Source of the DNA: DAOUKH01 sp964291475
GTDB lineage: Bacteria; Chloroflexota; Dehalococcoidia; SHYB01
Assembly (NCBI GenBank): GCA_964291475.2
Contig: OZ220076.1
Location: forward strand, 124,001 to 188,000
Length of the DNA stretch: 64,000 nt
Reading direction: 5' to 3'
Positions 33,614-42,205 of this stretch are shown piece by piece. Within the stretch, counting starts at the first letter, position 1. Every line of letters starts with the position of its first letter. The notes beneath the pieces were generated by a model. That model was not told the origin of the DNA. It made no database searches and saw only the letters and a program-made list of their open reading frames with translations. A program made the position numbers and the translations under genes.

Positions 33614-36600
33614 ATGAAATCTCGCTGCGTCGAATTCACCTCCACGGCGGTCGCCATCCTCTTGCTGGCCGTGTCGGCATTGGCCCTCTGGGCGCCAGAC
33701 ACGATTTCCGCCAAGACAAACCGGTCGCCGGCGCTGACAGGCGTGAGCGTCACCGCTAGCGCCAACCCAGGCGAATTGGACGTGTCGTGGGACGCCCATC
33801 CCGACGGCGCAGAGGACCACCGGGTCAGCTGGGCTCCTTCCAACGAGAACTTCCGCACCTGGACGGACACCGACTGGAACGCCTTCCCGACAGGCACCAG
33901 CTACACCATCACGGGCCTTAGCGGAGGCGAGGAGTACAAGGTCCGAGTCAGGGCCCGGTTCCAGAGTGGGCCGTCATCCCAGTGGAGTGGCATCCTGACG
34001 GCAACGGCTACGGCCCAGAGCTCGTCCAGGGCGTCGGCGCCGACGGGCGTGAACGCCACCGGCGGCACCAACCCAGGCGAATTGGACGTGTCATGGGACG
34101 CCCACCCCAACGGCGCCGTGGACCACCGGGTCAGCTGGGCTCCTTCCAACGAGAACTTCCGTGGCTGGAGGGACACCGGCTGGAACGCCTTCCCGACAGG
34201 CACCAGCTACACCATCACAGGCCTTGACGGAGGCGAGGAGTACAAGGTCAAGGTCAGGGCGCGGTTCCAGAGCGGGCCGTCATCTCTGTGGAGCGGCATC
34301 CTGACGGCAACGGCAAAGCCGGAGAATAGCGCCCCTACCGGCCAACCCGGCATCACGGGCACGGCGCAGGTGGGCGAGACGCTGACCGCGGACACCTCGG
34401 GGATCAGCGACGCGAACGGGCTGACCGGCGTCCAGTACAGCTACCAGTGGGTACGCACCGATGGCAGCACCGACACCACCATCCCCGGGGCCACGGGGCA
34501 GACCTACACCCTGACCTCGGACGACCAGGGGAAGACCGTCAAGGTAAGCGTCTCCTTCACCGATGACGACGGGTACTCGGAGTCGCTGACCAGCGCCGCC
34601 ACTGGCACGGTGGACCCGCCGCCCAACGTCGCGGCCACCGGCCTGCCAACCATCACGGGGACGGCGCAGGTGGGGGAGACGCTGAGCGCGGACACGTCCG
34701 GGATCAGCGACACGAACGGGCTCACGAACCCGCAATACACCTACCAGTGGATACGCTATGACGGCAGCACCGACACCGAGATCCCGGGAGCCACCGATCA
34801 GACCTACACCCTCACCGACGACGACCTCAATCAGACGATCAAGGTGAGCGTCTCTTTCAACGATGACGACGGGTACTCGGAGTCGCTGACCAGCGCGGCC
34901 ACGGGCACGGTAGACCCGCCGCCCAATGCCGCCCCCAACGGCCTCCCGACCATCACGGGCACGGCGCAGGTGGGGGAGACGCTGAGCGCGGACACGTCAG
35001 GCATCAGCGACGGGAACGGGCTCACAAACCCACAATACACCTACCAGTGGATACGCACCGATGGCAGCACCGACACCACCATCTCCGGGGCCACCGGGCA
35101 GATCTACACCCTCACCGACGACGACTTCAATCAGACGATCAAAGTGAGCGTCTCTTTCACCGATGACGACGGGTACTCGGAGAGTTTGACCAGCGCCGCC
35201 ACCGGCACGGTGGACCCGCCGCCCAACGTCGCGGCCACCGGCCTGCCAACCATCACGGGGACGGCGCAGGTGGGGGAGACGCTGAGCGCGGACACGTCCG
35301 GGATCAGCGACACGAACGGGCTCACGAACCCGCAATACACCTACCAGTGGATACGCTATGACGGCAGCACCGACACCGAGATCTCGGGGGCCACAGCGCA
35401 GACGTACACCCTCACCAGCGACGATCAGGGGAAGGTCATCAAGGTGCAGGTCGGCTTCACCGACGACGACGGCTATTCCGAGACGCTGACCAGCGCTGCC
35501 AAGCCCGTTCTAGCTCAGACGCCAACGCTAACGGACGGAGGGCCGCCTGCCGACCCTCCGGTCTCCCTGCCGCAGCAGCATCAGGCGTCTGAACCCTTGG
35601 GCCAGGACCTACCGGCCGACACCACTACCACCGGAACGATCACCGTGGGCGGCAGCGCGATAGGTATCGTCGGGTTCAACAAGGACGTGGACTGGTGGAA
35701 GGTCACGCTGCAGGCCGGCAAGGCCTACGGATTCTCGCTTGTCAAGACTGTCGTGGGGTCGACTGAAGACCTTCACAACCCATACCTGCACGGCCTGTAC
35801 GACTCGTTGGGCGCGCTCATTCCAGGGACGCAAGACGACAATCACGGCCCTCAGCTCGGTGCCTATTTCCACTTCAAGATCACCACGACAGGTACCTACT
35901 ACGTCGCTACCGGGGGCGTGCACACCGGTTACCACTCTCTCCATCCGTACTTCACTATGGGCGGCTACGAACTGTCGATTAGCGACATCACCGATACGTT
36001 GGTAGACGATTACGTTGCCGGGACTGGCACCTCTGGGACCGTCCCGGTCGGGGTCGTGTCCGCGAGCGGCTCGATCACCGGCAGTCACACGGTGGACGGG
36101 AGAATCGAAACTTCAGGGGACGAAGACTGGTTCAAGGTCACGCTCACGGCCGGCAACAAGTACATGATCGACCTGATGGGCGCCGACACGATCGGCGGCA
36201 GCCTTCGGGACCCGTTGATCGGCGGCGTGTATGACAGAGACGGATCGTACATCGCCAACACTCGGACGGACGACGGAGGCTTCAAGGACGACAGCAGGCT
36301 TGTCTACACGGCCACGGAGAGCGGAGACCACTTCATCCGAGCCGAAGATGACTACGGATACCGAGGGCAATACCGGCTCTCGGTCCTGGATGTGACGGCC
36401 GGGTGGCCGGATGACTATTCCGCGGATACCAGTACGACCGGGACGGTCGCGGTTGACGGCTCGATGGATGGCAATATCGAAGTCCCCGGCGATCGTGACT
36501 GGATCAAAGTGACGTTGACCGCCGGAGTTCGCTACCGGTTCGAGCTGCAAAATAAAGAATTCGCCGAGGTGGAAAACCGGCTAATTTACTACTGGTCTCG

Positions 36601-36793
36601 GCAAATTTTCGGAATCCACAATCCGTCTGGGGACTTTATTGACGGCACCACCGGTAGTTACACCCCATGGGTGAAGTATGACGTCAGGATCGTGTTCACA
36701 CCAACCGAGACCGGTGATCACTACATCGACGTCGGAGGAGCATTCCCCACGCAAAAGGGTGAGTACATCCTGTCGGTCCAGCAACTTAGCTGA
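33614..36793 (+). CDS. Secreted FN3/Ig-repeat protein with PPC-like C-terminal domains
   Basis: 1059 residues. An N-terminal signal peptide (about 1-33, ending DTISA) is followed by two FN3-type domains (about 38-125 and 133-232), and four near-identical 100-residue bacterial Ig-like repeats (GxPxITGTAQVGETLxADTSGISD...) to about residue 635. Then come three pre-peptidase-C-like beta domains, each with a DWxKVTLxAGxxY strand. No catalytic motif or membrane anchor is seen. Likely a surface or extracellular adhesive or matrix protein. ATG 33614. The promoter and dyad 130-185 nt upstream probably control it together with the paralogue that follows after 32 nt. Confidence 0.85.
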   Translation: MKSRCVEFTSTAVAILLLAVSALALWAPDTISAKTNRSPALTGVSVTASANPGELDVSWDAHPDGAEDHRVSWAPSNENFRTWTDTDWNAFPTGTSYTITGLSGGEEYKVRVRARFQSGPSSQWSGILTATATAQSSSRASAPTGVNATGGTNPGELDVSWDAHPNGAVDHRVSWAPSNENFRGWRDTGWNAFPTGTSYTITGLDGGEEYKVKVRARFQSGPSSLWSGILTATAKPENSAPTGQPGITGTAQVGETLTADTSGISDANGLTGVQYSYQWVRTDGSTDTTIPGATGQTYTLTSDDQGKTVKVSVSFTDDDGYSESLTSAATGTVDPPPNVAATGLPTITGTAQVGETLSADTSGISDTNGLTNPQYTYQWIRYDGSTDTEIPGATDQTYTLTDDDLNQTIKVSVSFNDDDGYSESLTSAATGTVDPPPNAAPNGLPTITGTAQVGETLSADTSGISDGNGLTNPQYTYQWIRTDGSTDTTISGATGQIYTLTDDDFNQTIKVSVSFTDDDGYSESLTSAATGTVDPPPNVAATGLPTITGTAQVGETLSADTSGISDTNGLTNPQYTYQWIRYDGSTDTEISGATAQTYTLTSDDQGKVIKVQVGFTDDDGYSETLTSAAKPVLAQTPTLTDGGPPADPPVSLPQQHQASEPLGQDLPADTTTTGTITVGGSAIGIVGFNKDVDWWKVTLQAGKAYGFSLVKTVVGSTEDLHNPYLHGLYDSLGALIPGTQDDNHGPQLGAYFHFKITTTGTYYVATGGVHTGYHSLHPYFTMGGYELSISDITDTLVDDYVAGTGTSGTVPVGVVSASGSITGSHTVDGRIETSGDEDWFKVTLTAGNKYMIDLMGADTIGGSLRDPLIGGVYDRDGSYIANTRTDDGGFKDDSRLVYTATESGDHFIRAEDDYGYRGQYRLSVLDVTAGWPDDYSADTSTTGTVAVDGSMDGNIEVPGDRDWIKVTLTAGVRYRFELQNKEFAEVENRLIYYWSRQIFGIHNPSGDFIDGTTGSYTPWVKYDVRIVFTPTETGDHYIDVGGAFPTQKGEYILSVQQLS
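34322..35521 (+). repeat. Four 300-bp Ig-like coding repeats
   Basis: Tandem units with an exact 300-bp period. The stretches around 34618-34782 and 35218-35382 are identical to each other and nearly identical to 38170-38330 in the next gene. This suggests recent unequal exchange or gene conversion. Confidence 0.9.
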
Positions 36794-36825
36794 TGTGCAG
36801 CACTCTCAGGTAGCGGGTGTTTTGC

Positions 36826-39564
36826 ATGAACAAGCGACCACGGTTAGGCAACGGGGGCCGTACACGCCGGTTCAGAACTATTCTGTGGGGGACGGGGCTC
36901 CTCGTCCTGGTGCTGGCCGTGTCGGCATTGGCCTCCTGGGCGCCAGACACGATTTCCGCCAAGACAAACCGGTCGCCGGCGCTGACAGGCGTGAGCGTCA
37001 CCGGTGGCGCCAACCCGGGCGAATTGGACGTGTCGTGGGACGCCCATCCCGACGGCGCAGAGGACCACCGGGTCAGCTGGGCTCCTTCCAACGAGAACTT
37101 CCGCACCTGGACGGACACCGACTGGAACGCCTTCCCGACAGGCACCAGCTACACCATCACGGGCCTTAGCGGAGGCGAGGAGTACAAGGTCCGAGTCAGG
37201 GCCCGGTTCCAGAGTGGGCCGTCATCCCAGTGGAGTGGCATCCTGACGGCAACGGCTACGGCCCAGAGCTCGTCCAGGGCGTCGGCGCCGACGGGGGTGA
37301 CCGTTACCGGCGGTGCCAGCCCAGGCGAATTGGACGTGTCGTGGGACGCCCACCCCGACGGCGCCGTGGACCACCGGGTCAGCTGGGCTCCTTCCAACGA
37401 GAACTTCCGTGGCTGGAGGGACACCGGCTGGAACGCCTTCCCGACAGGCACCAGCTACACCATCACGGGCCTTGACGGAGGCGAGGAGTACAAGGTCAAG
37501 GTCAGGGCGCGGTTCCAGAGCGGGCCGTCATCCCAGTGGAGCGGCATCCTGACGGCGAAGGCAAAGCCGGAGAATAGCGCCCCTACCGGCCAACCCGGCA
37601 TCACGGGCACGGCGCAGGTGGGCGAGACGCTGACCGCGGACACCTCGGGGATCAGCGACGCGAACGGGCTGACCGGCGTCCAGTACAACTACCAGTGGAT
37701 ACGCACCGATGGCAGCACCGACACCACCATCTCGGGGGCCACGGGGCAGACCTACACCCTGACCTCGGACGACCAGGGGAAGACCGTCAAGGTAAGCGTC
37801 TCCTTCACCGATGACGACGGGTACTCGGAGAGTTTGACCAGCGCCGCCACCGGCACGGTGGACCCGCCGCCCAACGCCGCCCCTACCGGCCTCCCGACCA
37901 TCACGGGCACGGCGCAGGTGGGGGAGACGCTGACCGCGGACACCTTGGGAATCAGCGATGGGAATGGGCTGACCGGCGTCCAGTACAGCTACCAGTGGAT
38001 ACGCACCGATGGCAGCACCGACACCGCCATCTCGGGGGGCACGGGGCAGACCTACACCCTGACCTCGGACGACCAGGGGAAGACCGTCAAGGTCAGCGTC
38101 TCTTTCACCGATGACGACGGGTACTCGGAGAGTTTGACCAGCGCCGCCACCGGCACGGTGGACCCGCCGCCCAACTTCGCGGCCACCGGCCTGCCAACCA
38201 TCACGGGGACGGCGCAGGTGGGGGAGACGCTGAGCGCGGACACGTCCGGGATCAGCGACACGAACGGGCTCACGAACCCGCAATACACCTACCAGTGGAT
38301 ACGCTATGACGGCAGCACCGACACCGAGATCTTGGGTGCCACAGCGCAGACGTACACCCTCACCGGCGACGATCAGGGGAAGGTCATCAAGGTGCAGGTC
38401 GGCTTTACCGACGACGACGGCTATTCCGAGACGCTGACCAGCGCTGCCAAGCCCGTTCTAGCCCAGACGCCAACGCTAACGGACGGAGGGCCGCCTGCCG
38501 ACCCTCCGGTTTCCCTGCCGCAGCAGCAGCAGGAACAGTCGCCGGCCGCGAGCGTCTCCGAGCCGGAGGGCCAGGACTTCCCCGCCGACAACACGACTAC
38601 GGGCTGGGTGGTCGTCGGAGACCACGGCGCCTCGGGCAATCTGGGCAACGCTAGTGACACAGACGCATTCAAGATCAACCTCGGGGCGGGGAAGCGGTAC
38701 CGGATCGACGTCGTGGGCGACGGCCCTCGGGACTTCGCGAGCGGCGGCACCTACCCCGGAGCCGTGGAGCTCATGGTACGAACGTTGCAGAACGGCGTCG
38801 ACACCAGTTTTGAGCGCGTCAACGGGTTTGGGGCAAAGAGTCCCAGCAACATGACCATCAACAACGTCGTCAATATCGGAAGCGGTCCGGACGGCGGCGC
38901 GCGGTCCGAGTTCGACGTTACGGCGACCAACACCTACCTGATCAAGGTCATCGCCGACGGCAGCGAGACGGGCACCTATACGGTGCGGGCGTCGGAAATC
39001 ACGTCCGAGCAGGCGTTCGGGGACTTCACCAGCCAGTGGAACAGCGGACGCATCAAGATCGGTGAAAGCGGCGAGGACGCCATGACGGGCAGAATCGAGG
39101 ATGCCAGAGATAGCGACTGGTACATGGCAACGTTCGAGGCCGGCAAGTGCTATAGGATCCGCGTCGACGGCGACACGTTGAGCGACCCTAAAGTCAAGGT
39201 GATGAAGTTCTACGACTACTACGACCAGCGGTTCTACGACCCGCACACCCTCGCGTTCGTTGGGGTGCCCGCCAACGAGAAAACCGTAGCGTATTACGAC
39301 ATGACCTACATCAACCCGTCGAACTTCGAGCTCCTGAACAGGGCCGACAAGCTGTGCAACATGGTCAGGCCGCACGACACACCCAGCGACTACAAGTTGA
39401 TCTGCAACTACTACTGCGACGACGACAGCGGACAGGGCGACAACTCGCTGATCAGGGTGCGCGTCGGCACGGGCGGGGAAGGCGACTACGTGATCGGGGT
39501 CGAAGGACCGGGCTTGACGGGGACCTACAGCGTGTACGTCGAGGAGATCACCTGCCCGTCCTAG
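36826..39564 (+). CDS. Paralogous secreted FN3/Ig-repeat protein
   Basis: 912 residues. The segment from the end of the signal peptide through both FN3 domains is almost identical in DNA to the upstream gene (36919 onward matches 33671 onward). It has three Ig-like repeats instead of four, and a different C-terminal region with two PPC-like domains, a Tyr/Lys-rich segment, and several cysteines (CKxx, CNYYCDD, CPS end) that could form disulfides. ATG 36826 is preferred (MNKRPRLG then a hydrophobic core); GTG 36817 adds three residues. The signal-peptide N-region is unrelated to that of its paralogue. Probably cotranscribed. No enzyme motif seen. Confidence 0.85.
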   Translation: MNKRPRLGNGGRTRRFRTILWGTGLLVLVLAVSALASWAPDTISAKTNRSPALTGVSVTGGANPGELDVSWDAHPDGAEDHRVSWAPSNENFRTWTDTDWNAFPTGTSYTITGLSGGEEYKVRVRARFQSGPSSQWSGILTATATAQSSSRASAPTGVTVTGGASPGELDVSWDAHPDGAVDHRVSWAPSNENFRGWRDTGWNAFPTGTSYTITGLDGGEEYKVKVRARFQSGPSSQWSGILTAKAKPENSAPTGQPGITGTAQVGETLTADTSGISDANGLTGVQYNYQWIRTDGSTDTTISGATGQTYTLTSDDQGKTVKVSVSFTDDDGYSESLTSAATGTVDPPPNAAPTGLPTITGTAQVGETLTADTLGISDGNGLTGVQYSYQWIRTDGSTDTAISGGTGQTYTLTSDDQGKTVKVSVSFTDDDGYSESLTSAATGTVDPPPNFAATGLPTITGTAQVGETLSADTSGISDTNGLTNPQYTYQWIRYDGSTDTEILGATAQTYTLTGDDQGKVIKVQVGFTDDDGYSETLTSAAKPVLAQTPTLTDGGPPADPPVSLPQQQQEQSPAASVSEPEGQDFPADNTTTGWVVVGDHGASGNLGNASDTDAFKINLGAGKRYRIDVVGDGPRDFASGGTYPGAVELMVRTLQNGVDTSFERVNGFGAKSPSNMTINNVVNIGSGPDGGARSEFDVTATNTYLIKVIADGSETGTYTVRASEITSEQAFGDFTSQWNSGRIKIGESGEDAMTGRIEDARDSDWYMATFEAGKCYRIRVDGDTLSDPKVKVMKFYDYYDQRFYDPHTLAFVGVPANEKTVAYYDMTYINPSNFELLNRADKLCNMVRPHDTPSDYKLICNYYCDDDSGQGDNSLIRVRVGTGGEGDYVIGVEGPGLTGTYSVYVEEITCPS
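37565..38465 (+). repeat. Three 300-bp Ig-like coding repeats (second gene)
   Basis: Same family and period as the repeats at 34322-35521; unit order and exact sequence differ, so units have been shuffled or converted between the two genes. Confidence 0.88.
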
Positions 39565-39672
39565 AGGGTGTGCGCCGGCCGGCCCGAGGGAGACTCCGAC
39601 CACGCACGTAGCGATGACCGGCGCCCAAGGCATCGAGGTGCCCGCCCGTCGCCCCTCTCTAGTGGGCTACCG

Positions 39673-40179
39673 TCACCCGCGGGCCGGCGGGGGGTAGTCA
39701 TCCATGTCAAAGGGTTCGCCGTTCAGGTTGATCGTATCCTCGAAGAGTTCGGGCCGGCCAATGGACTGGCGGGCGTAGCAGCCGTTGCGGGCGTTGCGCA
39801 TGACGCCGGCCACCCGTTCCGGGGTGTCGGTGGACTCCACGTCGTAGTGGATGGCAATCTTATCGGCCTTGGCCCGCACCGTCTGAGCGAGCACCGAGCC
39901 CTCGCTGGATAGGGAGTAGGCGATGCTCGCCTTCACCTGCCCCAGGTCAACCTTCATCATGTGAGCGTACCGCTCAAGCTGCGTCATCTCTCAGAACAGG
40001 ATGGAGACGGCAAAATAGGTCATCGGCGCGGGAGCGGTGTTCTCGCCCATCGGCGGCCCCTCGTCACACATGATGGTGAAGTCCCGGGCCTGCGCCTGCT
40101 TCTTCATGCCGCCAAGGAGCACGGCGTCGGCCCTAACGGTGTGGGAGCGGGGCTTCCGGTCCGCATCGGATGTGGTCAT
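39673..40179 (-). CDS. OsmC-family peroxidase-like selenoprotein
   Basis: Reading through an in-frame TGA (minus strand, 39993-39991) gives 168 residues, a full OsmC/Ohr-type domain. Sec63 occupies the peroxidatic position: APAPMTYFAVSILF-U-EMTQLERYA corresponds to the usual SPxELLLAALGAC-TxMTL. The second conserved Cys is Cys134 in MRNARNGCYARQSIG. Without read-through the gene is two pieces of 62 and 104 codons in one frame, each lacking half of the active site. OsmC-like selenoproteins are a known family. Expected role: thiol/selenol-dependent reduction of organic hydroperoxides. ATG 40179 with GGGAGG about 6 nt upstream. A 6-bp hairpin follows the TGA. Confidence 0.88.
39962..39976 (-). 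promoter_or_regulatory. Candidate SECIS hairpin in the OsmC gene
   Basis: Fourteen nt after the TGA on the minus strand: 6 bp stem TGAGCG/CGCTCA with loop GTA. It has the same three-base, G-first loop and near-identical spacing as in selD and the UGSC gene. Confidence 0.7.
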
Positions 40180-40279
40180 ACGCGCCTCCCGGCAATTTGG
40201 GGTCGGGCGAGTCTAGCACAGGAGCCAGGGTGCTTCGCTCCATGTGGTGGCGCCGGCGCTCCGCTACACCCGCAGGCTA

Positions 40280-40957
40280 TCAACGAGCTCCTGGTTCGTC
40301 TTTCATGCTGGGTATGCCCGTTAGGCCTCTTATAGCAGATGGCAACTCCCTAAACGTAGCGACCCTAGCGATTGCTTTGGACAAGTCGTGAGCTGCAGTG
40401 AACTCGCTTGCAACCACGATGCAGTCAATTCCCGCCGCGATTGCCGACTTCAACCCTCTCTGCGAGTCTTCAACAACCACCGCTTCAGCGGCAGCAGCAC
40501 CAAAACGTTGGAGTCCCTTCATATAGGGTTCGGGATGAGGTTTAGCTCGTTCGTAGTCCTCCCGAGTCAAATAGAACTCCATATGGTCCAGTATGGATCG
40601 CTTTTCGTGCACCAGGGCGAAGTCAGGTCGCTTGGAGGTGGTGATGATGCCCATTCTGAACTCACCTGCGAGTACGTTTAGCGTTTCCAGGACACCCTCG
40701 ATTTCGATGTCTTCGGTGATCAGGTATTCCTGGTAGTACCGGTTTCTTAGTTCTCGGCCACGATTGATTTCAGATTCGGATATTCCTGAAGCTCGTGCCG
40801 CCTCCCACGCGGAAACCCCATTGGCCATGTTCACCAAGCATGCATCCCGTGGGAGATCAATCCCGAGAGATGTCAGCGCCCGTTTGTTTGCTAGGTAATA
40901 CCACTGTTCTGTATCCACCAAAACCCCATCATGGTCAAAGAGAATATATTTCTTCAC
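40280..40957 (-). CDS. HAD-superfamily phosphatase (beta-phosphoglucomutase-like)
   Basis: 225 residues with all four HAD motifs: FDHDGVLVDTE (nucleophile Asp8, acid Asp10), IITTSKRP, KPHPEPY (motif III Lys), and VVVEDSQRGLKSAIAAG. The helical cap inserted after motif I makes it a PGM-like phosphatase or mutase. The gene is noticeably lower in GC than its neighbours and uses A/T-ending codons, a sign of horizontal acquisition, and it lies next to tRNA-Ala. Substrate not predictable. Confidence 0.85.
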   Translation of the reverse strand: MKKYILFDHDGVLVDTEQWYYLANKRALTSLGIDLPRDACLVNMANGVSAWEAARASGISESEINRGRELRNRYYQEYLITEDIEIEGVLETLNVLAGEFRMGIITTSKRPDFALVHEKRSILDHMEFYLTREDYERAKPHPEPYMKGLQRFGAAAAEAVVVEDSQRGLKSAIAAGIDCIVVASEFTAAHDLSKAIARVATFRELPSAIRGLTGIPSMKDEPGAR

Positions 40958-41104
40958 TTTTGTGCTCGATTCAATTTCGGTTTAACGATCAAGCTAATTC
41001 GACAAGCCTCGGCGGCGGACCGTCGGGGAAGGGTTAGCGGTATCTGCGATGCACCCCCTCGAATCGAACTTGGGGGTCCCAAAGCCATGGGAAGGGGCTG
41101 CTTG

Positions 41105-41177
41105 TGGACCTGGGGGGATTCGAACCCCCGACCTTCTCAATGCCATTGAGACGCGCTCCCAACTGCGCCACAGGCCC
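41105..41177 (-). tRNA. tRNA-Ala (anticodon GGC)
   Basis: 73-nt cloverleaf on the minus strand. Acceptor GGGCCTG/CAGGTCC with one G-U pair, D-arm GCGCAGTTGGGAGCGC, anticodon stem TCTCA/TGAGA with loop ATGGCAT (anticodon GGC), and T-arm CGGGG-GTTCGAATC-CCCC. CCA is not encoded. Confidence 0.95.
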
Positions 41178-41269
41178 AAGGAGCGCCATTGTACCACCGC
41201 CGACACCGGGCGCGGCGGCTCCGGCGGGGCTACACTGGGGCGCAGCTTCGAGTCGGCGGGAGGCGCGAG

Positions 41270-41590
41270 ATGCAGGAAGGCGACGTCGTGGCGATGTTCC
41301 TCGAAGAGACGCGGTTCGTTTCGCGGGAGGAGTGGGAGCGGGCCTGCGCCGGCGTCTGGGACGCCGCCCTCGCCGAGCTGCGGACGAACCCCGGCTTCAA
41401 GGGGCTCGCCGCCCTCTGGGCCGACGACGACACCGCTCGCGGCGGCGTCTTGGGCCTGTGGGACTCGCTGGAGCACCGGCTCGGCTACGAGGCGAGGTCG
41501 GCGGCCAAGGTGCGGGCGCTCTTCGACCCCTTCTTCACGCAAGGCCCGCGCCGGCCCCGGCTCCACGTCACCAACGCCACGTTCGACTAA
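41270..41590 (+). CDS. Small ABM/dimeric alpha-beta-barrel-like protein
   Basis: 106 residues from ATG 41270, which has GGGAGG 7 nt upstream. The pattern of alternating strands and helices, with GFKGLAALW, GGVLGLWDSLEHRLGYEAR and a C-terminal strand, resembles antibiotic-biosynthesis-monooxygenase-type ferredoxin-like dimers. No diagnostic active site. It lies 76 nt upstream of the UGSC selenoprotein gene on the same strand and may be in the same operon. Weak family call. Confidence 0.55.
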   Translation: MQEGDVVAMFLEETRFVSREEWERACAGVWDAALAELRTNPGFKGLAALWADDDTARGGVLGLWDSLEHRLGYEARSAAKVRALFDPFFTQGPRRPRLHVTNATFD

Positions 41591-41666
41591 CCCGCCGCCT
41601 TGACGCCGGAACTGGCCCGCCTATACTCCCGATTCAGAGGGGAATAAGCCCTGGCCCGGAGGGCCC

Positions 41667-42203
41667 ATGCCCGCCAAACGACTGCGCATCCTCGATCCCG
41701 TCGCCCGCCCCCCTGACGCCGGCGGCGAGGCCGCGCCCCGCATCTCAACCGTCGCCGGTGCCGTCGTCGGCCTGCTGAGCAACGGCTGGCGCAGCTTCGA
41801 CGCCATCACCAAGAGCTACGCCGAGCTCGCGGTGGAGAAGCACGAGGCCCGCGAGGCCGTTATTCGCCCCAACCCCTCCGCCTCCAGCGGCACGCCGCAG
41901 GAGACCATGGAGGAGCTGGCGCGGCGGTGCGACGCCGTCGTCGTCGGCATCGGCCACTGAGGCTCCTGCACGACGTGGAGTGTCCACGACGCGATCACCC
42001 TCGACGAGAACGGCGTCCCCGCCGTGGTGGTGGTCAGCGAGCGCTTCGAGAACCTTGCCACGTCGCTGGCGAGGTCTCGGGGGAAGCCCAGCTTCCCCAT
42101 GGTGGTGCTGCCCAGCGACATCGAGGAGATGACCGACGAGCGCCTCGGCGAGCTGAGCGAGCAGACCTTCCCAGAGATCGCCGAGAAGCTGGCCGAGGGC
42201 TAG
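41667..42203 (+). CDS. UGSC-family selenoprotein
   Basis: 178 residues when the TGA at 41958-41960 is read as selenocysteine. Residues 98-101 are then U-G-S-C, the defining motif of this family, preceded by CDAVVVGIGH and followed by TTWSVHDAI. Without read-through the first piece ends just before the motif and the second has no start. After the TGA the frame stays open to TAG 42203 with family-like ARSRGKPSFPMVVLPSD. ATG 41667 with GGAGG 5 nt upstream. Function of the family is unknown; the U/C pair suggests redox or reductive chemistry. The next gene starts 2 nt after its stop and is its probable partner. Confidence 0.92.
41974..41988 (+). promoter_or_regulatory. Candidate SECIS hairpin in the UGSC gene
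   Basis: Thirteen nt after the TGA: perfect 6 bp stem CGTGGA/TCCACG with loop GTG, matching the geometry seen in selD and the OsmC-like gene. Confidence 0.72.
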
Positions 42204-42205
42204 CG

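Noticed and set aside
34322..38465. CRISPR or phage tail-fibre array from regular repeats
   Set aside because: Units are 300 bp, coding, in frame and without spacers; they encode Ig-like domains.
41051..41090. Second tRNA or transcription terminator beside tRNA-Ala
   Set aside because: Only a CCCCC/GGGGG hairpin with a 13-nt loop; no cloverleaf and no T-run.
1360..42203. UGA reassigned to an amino acid throughout the genome
   Set aside because: Several well-defined genes here end with TGA at the expected family length (cbiB, cobQ, ABC ATPase, first FN3/Ig gene), so only the three special contexts are recoded.
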